Below are positions 7,077 through 15,499 of a DNA stretch of 30,465 nucleotides, piece after piece. This DNA is from an uncultured Lachnospiraceae bacterium (GTDB lineage: Bacteria; Bacillota; Clostridia; Lachnospirales; Lachnospiraceae). The position numbers and the translations under genes are program-made. Every line of letters begins with the position of its first letter. The first letter of the stretch is position 1. The stretch is taken from positions 1 to 30,465 of the forward strand of contig CAJTMB010000032.1 in assembly GCA_910577105.1 (NCBI GenBank). The letters run 5' to 3'. The notes beneath the pieces are model-generated. The model was not told where the DNA came from and ran no database searches. It saw only the letters and a program-made list of their open reading frames with translations.

Positions 7077-8468
7077 ATGAAAAAACTGGTACAAAAATAT
7101 CTGGGGGATAAGGCTTTTTATGTTATGGTGCTCGGGGTGGTTGTGCCGATTATGGTGCAGAACGGCATTACCAATTTTGTGAGCCTTTTGGATAATATTA
7201 TGGTGGGCAGGGTAGGTACGGAGCAGATGTCCGGCGTTGCCATTGTCAATCAGTTGATGTTTGTTTTTAATCTCGGCATTTTCGGTGCGGTTTCCGGTGC
7301 GGGTATCTTTGGCGCGCAGTTTTTCGGATGCGGCAGGCCGGAGGGCGTACGCCATGCTTTCCGTTTTAAGCTGATGATTACGTTGGCGCTGACGGTGGCA
7401 GGATGTCTTTTGTTTTTCTTTGGAGGAAGCGCGCTGATAAAGCTTTACCTGCACGGGGAAGAAAATCAGGCGGCGCTTGAGGCGGCGCTCTATTATGGCA
7501 GGCAGTACATGCTGATTATGCTTCTGGAAATGCCGCCGTTTGCCTTGGAGCAATGTTATGCCAGCACGCTTAGGGAGTGCGGGGAAACGCTTCTGCCGAT
7601 GAAGGCGGGCGTGGCAGCGGTTGTGATAAACCTTTGTCTGAATGCGGTGTTGATTTTTGGTATGTTTGGGCTGCCTGCCATGGGCGTTGCGGGGGCTGCC
7701 GTGGCTACGGTGGTGGCAAGGTATGTGGAGCTGGCCATAGTGGTAGTGTGGACGCACCGGCATGAAAAAGAGCATCCATTTATCGAGGGGGCGTACAGAA
7801 GCATGTATATTCCCGGAAATCTGGTAAGCAAAATTTTGATTAAGGGTACACCCCTTATGCTGAATGAGTTTTTATGGGCGGCGGGCATAGCGGTGCTGAT
7901 GCAGTGTTATTCCAGAAGGGGGCTGGAAGCCGTGGCGGCCTTAAATATTACTTCCACCATATCCAATCTTTTCGGTGTGGTGTATATTTCCCTCGGAAAT
8001 GCAGTTGCCATAATTATCGGCCAGCTTTTGGGAGCAGGCAAAATGGAGGAGGCAAAGGAAACGGACAGAAGACTGATTACTTTTTCCGTAGTTTCCTGCG
8101 TGGCAGTGGGGTTACTGCTTGCATTGCTTGCGCCATTGTTTCCGCAGATGTACAATACTACGGATGCGGTCAGGCGGCTTGCGGTCAGCCTGCTTCGCAT
8201 CGTTGCGATTTACATACCCATCTGTGCTTTTCTCAATGCCTGTTACTTTACCCTCAGGGCGGGGGGAAGAACCATCATCACATTTCTCTTTGACAGCGTG
8301 TTTGTGTGGTTTGTCAGCATTCCCGCTGCCTATATCCTGAGCAGGTATACGGCGGTGCCCATCATACCACTGTATTTTTACTGCCAGATGCTGGATATCA
8401 TCAAATGTGTAATCGGCTTTGTGCTGGTGAAAAAGGGAGTATGGCTTTCCAACATTGTCGGAGAGTAA
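7077..8468 (+). CDS. MATE family multidrug exporter
   Basis: The protein is a 463-residue integral membrane transporter of the MATE family, which exports cationic drugs or metabolites by sodium or proton antiport. About twelve hydrophobic helices form two homologous halves. The N-half motif (FVSLLDNIMVGRVGTEQMSG) and the equivalent C-half region (SNLFGVVYISLGNAVAIIIG) are recognisable. The reading frame is open from 7020, but ATG 7077 has an AGGGAGG ribosome binding site (7065-7071) and starts at the usual family N-terminus. The gene lies 111 bp behind the activase gene, with a structured leader between. Substrate and coupling ion are unknown. The adjacent GntR regulator has its own promoter and may or may not control this gene. 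Confidence 0.93.
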   Translation: MKKLVQKYLGDKAFYVMVLGVVVPIMVQNGITNFVSLLDNIMVGRVGTEQMSGVAIVNQLMFVFNLGIFGAVSGAGIFGAQFFGCGRPEGVRHAFRFKLMITLALTVAGCLLFFFGGSALIKLYLHGEENQAALEAALYYGRQYMLIMLLEMPPFALEQCYASTLRECGETLLPMKAGVAAVVINLCLNAVLIFGMFGLPAMGVAGAAVATVVARYVELAIVVVWTHRHEKEHPFIEGAYRSMYIPGNLVSKILIKGTPLMLNEFLWAAGIAVLMQCYSRRGLEAVAALNITSTISNLFGVVYISLGNAVAIIIGQLLGAGKMEEAKETDRRLITFSVVSCVAVGLLLALLAPLFPQMYNTTDAVRRLAVSLLRIVAIYIPICAFLNACYFTLRAGGRTIITFLFDSVFVWFVSIPAAYILSRYTAVPIIPLYFYCQMLDIIKCVIGFVLVKKGVWLSNIVGE

Positions 8469-8495
8469 ACTGCCTCAGAATTTTTTCTATTCTTC

Positions 8496-8540
8496 TTGCC
8501 TCTTTGTATTGTTTGTATTATAATAAATAATACAAAGAGG
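8496..8540 (+). promoter_or_regulatory. promoter with embedded operator of the GntR regulator gene
   Basis: TTGCCT (8496-8501) and TATAAT (8519-8524) are separated by 17 bp. A perfect 12-bp inverted repeat brackets the promoter core: CCTCTTTGTATT (8499-8510) and AATACAAAGAGG (8529-8540). A nearer pair, TTTGTATTAT (8512-8521) and ATAATACAAA (8527-8536), overlaps the -10 box. The right arm also contains the ribosome binding site region. This is a strong candidate for self-repression by the encoded regulator. Confidence 0.75.
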
Positions 8541-8548
8541 AGAATCCC

Positions 8549-8923
8549 ATGGTTATATATTTAAATAATGATTCAGATGTGCCTGTATTCAGGCAGATAC
8601 GAAACCAAATTGTCATCGGTATTTCCGAGGGACGGCTTCTGCCGGGGGAAAGGCTTCCCACGGTAAGGGCTCTGGCAGAGGAAATCGGCATTAATTCCAT
8701 GACGGTGAATAAAGCCTATCAGTTGTTAAAGCAGGAGGGCTATATTCTGACGGATAAAAGAAACGGCGCCAGGGTGAGGGAAACCTTTGAAAACAAGGGC
8801 TGCCTTTCCGTGGAAGCAAGGGAACAGCTGCAAAGGATTATTTGCGAGGCAAAAATAAACGGCATGTCAGAGCCGGATTTTATGGAAGCGTGCGGCAGAT
8901 ATTGGGCGGGAAAACCGGTATAA
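8549..8923 (+). CDS. GntR family transcriptional regulator, YtrA type
   Basis: The protein is 124 residues, the usual size of the short YtrA subfamily. A GntR winged helix-turn-helix occupies about residues 1-75 (VPVFRQIRNQIVIGISEGRL, then LPTVRALAEEIGINSMTVNK, then the wing LTDKRNGARVRE). A short helical tail at about 80-120 probably serves dimerisation. There is no large effector-binding domain. Proteins of this group commonly repress ABC transporter or membrane protein genes encoded beside them and often repress their own gene. Here the gene is followed by a membrane protein gene and preceded by an inverted repeat over its promoter. The signal it senses cannot be read. Confidence 0.93.
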   Translation: MVIYLNNDSDVPVFRQIRNQIVIGISEGRLLPGERLPTVRALAEEIGINSMTVNKAYQLLKQEGYILTDKRNGARVRETFENKGCLSVEAREQLQRIICEAKINGMSEPDFMEACGRYWAGKPV

Positions 8924-8976
8924 GCAGGAAAGGGGAAAGTATGTAAAAAGCGGGTATCCCGGGAGGAGGAAGAGGA

Positions 8977-10353
8977 ATGGCAGTAAAAATCATTATGACG
9001 GTATGTCTTTATCCGGCAGTGTTTTTGATGTATTTTATTTTAAAAAATGAGGGGCAGCCCAAAAAAGGGATGGTTTTCGGGTCAAAGCTTTCGGGAAGCA
9101 GGCAAAAAGAGCCTGAGGTTATAGAGGTTGTAAAGACATACAATAAACAGATGAACCTGCTTTTTGCAGCGCTTGTCTTTCTGCCAATTCCCGTGTTTTT
9201 TATTCCTTGGGAATCTATTGTGATTTCCTTCTGGATGATGTGGGTTCTGGCGTCCCTCTTTGCATTTGTGATTCCTTTTGCGATTGCTAATGGGAAAATC
9301 AAGGCAATCAAAAGGGAAAAGGGATGGAAAAAGGGTGAGGAAGCGCTGACGGTAGTGGAAATAAAACATGCGGGAAGGGTACGTCTGGTTAGATTTTACC
9401 AGTTTGCAGCGCCCTGCCTGCTCAGTGCGGGCGCTTTTATCTGGGCGCTTGCGGGATTTCGCGGGGAAAGGCAGGAAGCACTGGGTATTGCAGTGGGCAG
9501 CATGGCGTTTGTTACCTTTCTGGTTTATTTCATGGCAGTGTGGATGGATTCCCAGAAAACAAAGGTAATCAGTACGGACAGTGAAGTCAATCTGGGTTAC
9601 GCCCGCGCAGGGAAAAACCTCTGGAAGAATTTATGGATTTGGCTGGCGTGGATAAATACCGTATACACTTTGTGTATGCTGTTTATGCTGGATGCGGATT
9701 GGCAGTTGTCGGATTTTTTCTTTTGGGCGACGGCGCTCTATGTTCTGGCAACGATTGCCCTGCTTGTGCTTGCCGTAAAAAAGAGAAGGAGTGTGGATGC
9801 CTCATATAAGGATAAAATGGATGTGGAGCAGCTTGATGACGACGACAAGTGGATATGGGGGATGATATATTATAACCCGAAAGATAAGCATTCCATGGTG
9901 GAACAGAGAGTGGGAATCGGCACCACCATGAATATGGCGACGCCTGCAGGAAAGGGACTGGCCGCCTTCAGCAGCCTGGCGATACTCTCCCTTCCGGCAG
10001 TCTGCGTATGGCTGATTCTTCTGGAGTTTACCCCCATACAGTTGTTCGTGGAGGGAAACATGCTGGTGGCAAGCCAAATCAGGGAAGAATACACGGTTTC
10101 GGTGACGAGCATGGAAAATGTTACGCTTTTGGAGGAGCTTCCCAAGTTGTCCAAGGTTAGCGGAACAGGCATGGAAGAACTGAAAAAAGGAACCTTCCGG
10201 ATTCCGGAGGAAGGTAAGTGCCAGGTGTTTATGAATCCGACAAACAGCCTGTTTATCCGGTTTGAGGCATCAGGCACTACTTATTACATGAGCGGTTATG
10301 ATGACAAGGAAACCATGGAGGTTTATGAGGAACTTCTTAGGCTGACAGAATAG
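8977..10353 (+). CDS. DUF1648/DUF5808-like multi-pass membrane protein
   Basis: This 458-residue protein has about seven to eight membrane helices (near 5-22, 60-80, 85-105, 135-155, 160-185, 210-230, 245-262 and 325-345). It has an acidic DDDDKW..GMIYYNPKD segment near 287-302 that resembles the DUF5808 motif. The C-terminal 110 residues are predicted to be mostly beta strand and extracytoplasmic (VSVTSMENVTLLEELPKL to GTTYYMSGYDDKETMEVYEELL), perhaps a PH-like fold. Proteins of this type are often found beside YtrA-type GntR regulators, as here, 53 bp downstream with an AGGAGGA ribosome binding site. Its biochemical function is not known to me. A role in envelope stress or antibiotic response is an inference from that pairing. 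Confidence 0.75.
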   Translation: MAVKIIMTVCLYPAVFLMYFILKNEGQPKKGMVFGSKLSGSRQKEPEVIEVVKTYNKQMNLLFAALVFLPIPVFFIPWESIVISFWMMWVLASLFAFVIPFAIANGKIKAIKREKGWKKGEEALTVVEIKHAGRVRLVRFYQFAAPCLLSAGAFIWALAGFRGERQEALGIAVGSMAFVTFLVYFMAVWMDSQKTKVISTDSEVNLGYARAGKNLWKNLWIWLAWINTVYTLCMLFMLDADWQLSDFFFWATALYVLATIALLVLAVKKRRSVDASYKDKMDVEQLDDDDKWIWGMIYYNPKDKHSMVEQRVGIGTTMNMATPAGKGLAAFSSLAILSLPAVCVWLILLEFTPIQLFVEGNMLVASQIREEYTVSVTSMENVTLLEELPKLSKVSGTGMEELKKGTFRIPEEGKCQVFMNPTNSLFIRFEASGTTYYMSGYDDKETMEVYEELLRLTE

Positions 10354-10394
10354 AAAAAAACAGCGGATGGCATTGCGGAGCGGAAAGGAGAGTA

Positions 10395-12794
10395 ATGACA
10401 GGTAGAATCTATTTAAACGACGGATGGAAGTTTGCAGAGCAGTACGACGAAGGGATGCTTGCGCCCCGGTTTGCGGAAGAAGGAATGGCATCTGTACGTC
10501 TCCCCCATACCTGTAAGGAAACGCCTTTTCATTATTTTGATGAAAACTGCTATCAGATGGTGTGCGCATACCGCCGTGTGATTGCGGCGCAAAAGGAGTG
10601 GGAAGGACAGAAGACAATTCTTACGGTGGAAGGGGCGGCGCATGAGAGCGAAGTATATTTAAACGGGGAAAAAATAGGAGAACATCACTGCGGCTATACG
10701 GCTTTTACTCTTGATTTGACGGAAAAACTTCTTTATGGTCAGGACAATATCCTTGTGATAAAAGTGGACAGCAGGGAAAGCCTGAACATTCCGCCCTTTG
10801 GTTTCGTGATAGATTATATGACGTATGGCGGCCTGTACAGGGAAGTATATCTGGACGTTAAAAATCCCTGTTATTTGCAGGATGTATTTGTGAGGACAGA
10901 GATTGAGACAGGAGAATCCGGTACACCCGGGGTGATTTCCGGAGTGACTCTTAGCAAGGAAGAAAAAGGTCTTACGGTACGGCAGTTTCTGCATAAAAAA
11001 GGGGAAGGAGAATGGAGACTGATAGCGGAAGCGCCAATGGAAACCCTGGAAAAAGAAATTTCCTGTCAGGTGGAGGATGCCTGCCTGTGGGACACGGAAA
11101 CCCCTAATTTGTACGAACTGAAAACGGAACTGGTAAAGGACGGGGAAATGTTGGATGAAAAGGTGGTAACCTTTGGTTTTCGGAAAGCGGAATTTCGGGA
11201 GGATGGTTTTTATCTCAACGGCAGGAAATTAAAAATCCGGGGGCTGAACCGCCACCAGAGTTACCCTTACGTAGGATATGCGATGCCGGAGTCCATGCAG
11301 AAGATGGACGCCGATGTCCTGAAAAAAGAATTGGGGTTAAATGCGGTGAGGACGTCCCATTACCCTCAGTCCCATTATTTTCTCGACAGATGTGATGAAA
11401 TCGGGCTGCTGGTGTTTACGGAAATTCCCGGGTGGCAGCACATCGGGGACGAAAAATGGAAACAGCAGGCAGTACGAAACGTGCGGGATATGGTATTGCA
11501 GTATCGGAATCATACATCCATTATTTTGTGGGGCGTGCGGATTAACGAATCACAGGATGATGACGTTTTTTACCTTGAGACCAATGCGGCGGCGCATGAG
11601 CTTGACCCCTTCAGGCAGACCGGAGGGGTGCGGGCAAATAAAAAGAGCAGCCTTCTGGAAGACGTGTATACCTACAATGATTTTTCCCATGACGGCAGGA
11701 CAAAAGGCTGTGAAAAGAAATCGCACATCACGTCCAAGAAGAAAAAGCCTTATCTTATTACCGAGTACAATGGGCATATGTTTCCGACGAAGGCTTACGA
11801 CTGTGAAGGACACAGGAAAGAACATGCTCTGCGTCATGCGAACGTGCTGAATGCGGTTGCCGGAGAGGAGGACATAGCCGGCAGCTTTGGCTGGTGTATG
11901 GCGGATTACAATACACACAAGGACTTTGGAAGCGGGGACAGAATCTGCTACCACGGCGTACTGGATATGTTCCGAAACCCCAAAATGGCGGCACAGGTCT
12001 ATGCCTCCCAGCAGGAGGAGGAAACCGTGCTTGCCGTAAGCTCTTCCATGGATATCGGGGAGTATCCCGGAAGCAACAGGGAAGATGTCTATCTCTTTAC
12101 CAATGCAGACAGCGTCCGTTTGTATAAAAACGACAGGTTTATCAGAGAGTATGGCAGGAAAGACTCTCCCTACAGGAATCTGAAACACGGGCCTATTCTA
12201 GTAGATGATTTTCTGGGGGATGTATTGGAGAAGGAAGAGCATTTTAAACCCGCGCAGGCAAAGGCGCTCAAAAAGGTGTTGAGTGCCTTTGCAAAATTCG
12301 GGTTTACCCGGCTGCCGAAATCCGTGTATCCGGCTATTTTAAAGCTGATTGTCATTTACCGCATGAAGATGGCGCAGGCAGTTGACCTTTATGCCCGGTA
12401 TATCGGTGATTGGGGCAAAAGTGCCACTTCTTATCGGTTTGATGCGGTAAAAGACGGGAAGGTAGTAAAAACCGTTACAAAGACGCCGATGACTTCCCTG
12501 ATGCTGTGGGTGGAGGCTGACCATACCGGTCTTGTAGAGAAAAACACATATGATGTGGCGGCAGTCAGAATTAAGATGCTGGATGAGAATCAGAATCCGG
12601 CTCAATTTTATAACGGGCCGGTCATCATTGAAACGGAAGGTCCCATAGAAGTAATCGGACCAAAGGTGACGACATTGCAGGGCGGCATGGGCGGAACGTA
12701 CATCCGCACAACGGGAAAACCGGGTGCCGCCGGGGTGAAATGTAAGAGTGTGCAGGCAGGGGAAGTTAAAATTAAGTTTACGGTAACAATATAA
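10395..12794 (+). CDS. glycoside hydrolase family 2 enzyme (beta-galactosidase-like, specificity uncertain)
   Basis: This 799-residue enzyme should hydrolyse a beta-linked sugar with retention of configuration. The GH2 domain order is visible: a jelly-roll sugar-binding domain (about 1-160, LPHTCKETP and EVYLNGEKIGEH), an immunoglobulin-like domain (about 170-275), and a TIM barrel starting at KIRGLNRHQSYP. The acid/base is E385 in ILWGVRINES and the likely nucleophile is E457 in LITEYNGH. A further C-terminal region of about 250 residues contains extra beta domains. There is no signal peptide, so it is cytoplasmic. It is followed after 19 bp by an alpha-galactosidase gene, which suggests joint breakdown of imported mixed alpha/beta galactosides. 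Galactosidase, glucuronidase or another activity cannot be decided here. Confidence 0.88.
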   Translation: MTGRIYLNDGWKFAEQYDEGMLAPRFAEEGMASVRLPHTCKETPFHYFDENCYQMVCAYRRVIAAQKEWEGQKTILTVEGAAHESEVYLNGEKIGEHHCGYTAFTLDLTEKLLYGQDNILVIKVDSRESLNIPPFGFVIDYMTYGGLYREVYLDVKNPCYLQDVFVRTEIETGESGTPGVISGVTLSKEEKGLTVRQFLHKKGEGEWRLIAEAPMETLEKEISCQVEDACLWDTETPNLYELKTELVKDGEMLDEKVVTFGFRKAEFREDGFYLNGRKLKIRGLNRHQSYPYVGYAMPESMQKMDADVLKKELGLNAVRTSHYPQSHYFLDRCDEIGLLVFTEIPGWQHIGDEKWKQQAVRNVRDMVLQYRNHTSIILWGVRINESQDDDVFYLETNAAAHELDPFRQTGGVRANKKSSLLEDVYTYNDFSHDGRTKGCEKKSHITSKKKKPYLITEYNGHMFPTKAYDCEGHRKEHALRHANVLNAVAGEEDIAGSFGWCMADYNTHKDFGSGDRICYHGVLDMFRNPKMAAQVYASQQEEETVLAVSSSMDIGEYPGSNREDVYLFTNADSVRLYKNDRFIREYGRKDSPYRNLKHGPILVDDFLGDVLEKEEHFKPAQAKALKKVLSAFAKFGFTRLPKSVYPAILKLIVIYRMKMAQAVDLYARYIGDWGKSATSYRFDAVKDGKVVKTVTKTPMTSLMLWVEADHTGLVEKNTYDVAAVRIKMLDENQNPAQFYNGPVIIETEGPIEVIGPKVTTLQGGMGGTYIRTTGKPGAAGVKCKSVQAGEVKIKFTVTI

Positions 12795-12813
12795 AAAGAA
12801 AGGAAGGGATAAC

Positions 12814-15195
12814 ATGATTAGCAGATATGGACAGGTTTTTTTGCTGGAAACAAACAATACCTCATACTGTTTCAGGGTAACAAAGACCAATCATCTGGAA
12901 CACCTTTACTACGGGCGTAAAATTACGATGACAGAGGAGGATTGTGCAGGCATTCTTGTAGAAAAACATGCTTTTATGCCGGGCAACGCCATAGCATATA
13001 ATCAGGAGGACAGGGAATTTTCCCTGGAAGATTTCCGGCTGGAAATGTCAGCTTACGGAAAAGGCGATATCAGGGAGCCTTTTATAGAAGTCATCCATGC
13101 TGACGGCAGTGATACCTCTGATTTTCTGTATGCCCATGCGGTTACAGACAAGGAAAAGAAAGCTTTCCAGACACTGCCGGGTTCTTATGATGAAAGTAAA
13201 GAAGTGGAGCATCTTTGTGTTACTTTAAAGGATGCACAGTATCATCTCGTGCTGGAACTGCATTATTATGTCTATGCAGACTGCGATGTGATTACAAGGT
13301 GCGCGAGATTTATCAATGAGGGAAAAGAAGAAGTTAAGCTGGCAAGGCTTATGAGCGCGCAGATTGACTTTGACACGCCGGAATACACGCTTACTACATT
13401 TAACGGTACATGGGCGAGGGAAATGAAAAGAACTGATATAAAAATGCGGGTCGGAAAGCATGTAAATGCTTCTTACACAGGTACTTCCTCCAGCCGCGCC
13501 AATCCTTTTGTGATGCTGGGAAAGAGGGAGACCTCAGAAGATTTCGGAGACTGTTACGGCTTTAATCTGATTTACAGCGGGAACCATTATGAATGCGTGG
13601 AGGTAAACAGTTACGGAAAAACCCGGATTGTGACAGGAATCAACCCGCAGTCTTTTTGTTTCCTGATTGGGGAAGGGGAATGTTTTGAAGCGCCCGAGGC
13701 AGTATTAAGTTATTCCCATGAAGGGTATAACGGCATAAGCCAGCACATGCATCAATTTGTACGGGAGCATATCGTGCGCGGGGAATGGAAACATAAAATA
13801 AGGCCTGTTCTGTTGAACAGCTGGGAGGCATCCTATTTTGACATCAACGAGGAAAAGCTGCTTGCGCTTGCCAAAGCAGGAAAAGAAGCAGGCGTGGAAC
13901 TTTTTGTCATGGATGACGGCTGGTTTGGCGCAAGGGACGACGACTTTCAGTCACTCGGCGATTGGGAGGTCAACCGGAAGAAACTTCCGAACGGCGTGGA
14001 TGGACTTGCAAAAAAAGTCAAGGATATGGGTCTTTTGTTTGGCATATGGGTGGAGCCTGAAATGGTGAATGTAAAAAGCCATTTGTATGAAGCGCACCCC
14101 GAATGGGTGCTGCAAATTCCGGGCAAGCCCCACTCGGAGGGAAGAAACCAGAGAATTCTGGATTTATCAAAAAAAGAAGTACAGGATTATATTATTGAGG
14201 AAATGAGCCGTGTATTTTCTTTAGCGGAAATATCCTATGTGAAGTGGGACATGAACCGTAACTTCAGTGATTACTATTCCTCCGGTCTGTCATGCGGGCG
14301 TCAGGGGGAAACAGCGCACCGCTATGTGATGGGGCTGTACCGCTGTATGAAAGAATTGACGGAGCGATTCCCACATATTTTGTTTGAAGGCTGCGCATCG
14401 GGAGGAAACCGCTTTGACCTTGGCATTCTGTGCTATTTTCCCCAGATATGGGCAAGTGATGACACAGATGCGCTTTGCCGTGCGGAAATCCAGACGGGGT
14501 ATAGTTATGGTTATCCGATGTCTGCCGTCAGCGCGCATGTTTCCGCCTGTCCCAATCACCAAACGCTTCGGATTACCCCGCTGGAAACCCGTTTTCATGT
14601 GGCATGCTTCGGCGCCTGCGGATATGAGTGCAATTTTTGTGACATGAATAAAGAGGAATTGGGGGCAATCAAGGCGCAGATTGCACTGTATAAGGAGTGG
14701 AGGGACGTGCTGCAGACAGGTTCTTTCTACCGGGGAAGGACGTTTTACGACAGTGCAGACGGACCGGAAAGCTGCATCAGCCAGTCGGCAGGCAATGTGC
14801 TGGAATGGACCTGCGTGTCAAAAGACAAAAAACGGGCGGTGGGAATGGTATTGCAAAAACTGGTACTGCCGAATGTGCAGTTTGATTATATTAAGGCAAA
14901 GGGTCTGCAGCCGGATTTGAAATACCATTTTTATAACCGGTTCTTAAAGTACAATATTAAGCAGGATTCTTTGCTGGATGATGCGGTGGCGGAATATGTG
15001 AAGATGGACGGCGAAACGGAAGACTGTTATGCATACGGGGACGTGCTGATGTATGGCGGCGTAATGCTCAAGCATTCCTTTGGCGGCACGGGATACAGCA
15101 GCGAAGTAAGATATTTTCCGGATTTTGCTTCAGGAATATATTTTATGGAGGCTGAAACGGAGAAGGCTTTTTCCGCTCCTTGCGTCGTTGAATGA
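12814..15195 (+). CDS. cytoplasmic alpha-galactosidase, glycoside hydrolase family 36
   Basis: The enzyme should release terminal alpha-1,6-galactose from raffinose-type or galactomannan oligosaccharides. The GH36 signature is unmistakable: NSWEASYFDINEEKL, FVMDDGWFGARDDD, GIWVEPEMVN and YVKWDMNR with nucleophile D479. The acid/base is D549 in WASDDTDA. The 70-residue spacing between the two is the one known from characterised GH36 enzymes. The 793 residues include the N-terminal beta-supersandwich (1-320) and a C-terminal beta domain. No signal peptide is seen. The start at ATG 12814 has an AAGGAAGG ribosome binding site. A cysteine cluster sits where the family has GYELD-like residues (CFGACGYECNFC). 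I believe it occurs in clostridial homologues, but its role is unknown. Confidence 0.95.
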   Translation: MISRYGQVFLLETNNTSYCFRVTKTNHLEHLYYGRKITMTEEDCAGILVEKHAFMPGNAIAYNQEDREFSLEDFRLEMSAYGKGDIREPFIEVIHADGSDTSDFLYAHAVTDKEKKAFQTLPGSYDESKEVEHLCVTLKDAQYHLVLELHYYVYADCDVITRCARFINEGKEEVKLARLMSAQIDFDTPEYTLTTFNGTWAREMKRTDIKMRVGKHVNASYTGTSSSRANPFVMLGKRETSEDFGDCYGFNLIYSGNHYECVEVNSYGKTRIVTGINPQSFCFLIGEGECFEAPEAVLSYSHEGYNGISQHMHQFVREHIVRGEWKHKIRPVLLNSWEASYFDINEEKLLALAKAGKEAGVELFVMDDGWFGARDDDFQSLGDWEVNRKKLPNGVDGLAKKVKDMGLLFGIWVEPEMVNVKSHLYEAHPEWVLQIPGKPHSEGRNQRILDLSKKEVQDYIIEEMSRVFSLAEISYVKWDMNRNFSDYYSSGLSCGRQGETAHRYVMGLYRCMKELTERFPHILFEGCASGGNRFDLGILCYFPQIWASDDTDALCRAEIQTGYSYGYPMSAVSAHVSACPNHQTLRITPLETRFHVACFGACGYECNFCDMNKEELGAIKAQIALYKEWRDVLQTGSFYRGRTFYDSADGPESCISQSAGNVLEWTCVSKDKKRAVGMVLQKLVLPNVQFDYIKAKGLQPDLKYHFYNRFLKYNIKQDSLLDDAVAEYVKMDGETEDCYAYGDVLMYGGVMLKHSFGGTGYSSEVRYFPDFASGIYFMEAETEKAFSAPCVVE

Positions 15196-15224
15196 CGGGA
15201 TGGGTCAAAAACAATATGTGGTTG

Positions 15225-15252
15225 TAAAAACACCGGGAATGAATCCCGGTGT
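15225..15252 (-). terminator. intrinsic terminator of the tRNA-Ser gene
   Basis: A 9-bp perfect stem (15230-15238 with 15244-15252) encloses a 5-base loop. On the minus strand it is followed by TTTTTAC, the normal form of an intrinsic terminator. It lies eight bases after the tRNA 3' end. Confidence 0.85.
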
Positions 15253-15259
15253 CTGAAAG

Positions 15260-15345
15260 CGGAGACGGAGGGATTCGAACCCTCGTGCCCCGGAGGGCAA
15301 ACGCATTTCGAGTGCGCCCCGTTATGACCGCTTCGATACGTCTCC
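15260..15345 (-). tRNA. tRNA-Ser (anticodon CGA)
   Basis: The 86-nt minus-strand sequence folds as a class II tRNA. The acceptor stem GGAGACG pairs with CGTCTCC and is followed by discriminator G. The anticodon stem GCGCA/TGCGT holds the loop CTCGAAA, so the anticodon is CGA and reads UCG. The long variable arm TGCCC/GGGCA and the T arm GAGGG-TTCGAAT-CCCTC are intact. The long variable arm and discriminator G identify serine. CCA is not encoded. Confidence 0.96.
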
Positions 15346-15361
15346 ATGTATTGCAAAAACT

Positions 15362-15390
15362 ATTTTAATGTAAATATTAGTTTTTGGCAA
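15362..15390 (-). promoter_or_regulatory. sigma-A promoter of the tRNA-Ser gene
   Basis: On the minus strand, TTGCCA (15385-15390) and TAAAAT (15362-15367) are separated by 17 bp. The start would lie about ten bases before the mature tRNA 5' end at 15345. Confidence 0.65.
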
Positions 15391-15398
15391 GTGATTTA

Positions 15399-15448
15399 TT
15401 GTGGTATCCGGTTAAATGTGGTAAAATAATAAAGGCCGCAAAAGCGGC
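15399..15448 (+). promoter_or_regulatory. promoter and leader hairpin of the pfkA-dnaX operon
   Basis: TTGTGG (15399-15404) and TAAAAT (15422-15427) are separated by 17 bp; the -35 box is weak. The predicted start is followed at once by a GCCGC-AAAA-GCGGC hairpin (15435-15448), which would sit at the 5' end of the transcript. There is no T run, so it may protect the message rather than stop it. Confidence 0.45.
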
Positions 15449-15499
15449 TATACTGTAATGGAAACACAGAATTTTCAGAATGGTACAGGAGGGACGATG

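Noticed and set aside
11550..12188. A 212-codon open frame antisense to the GH2 gene
   Set aside because: It has no ribosome binding site or domain pattern and mirrors the codons of the real gene.
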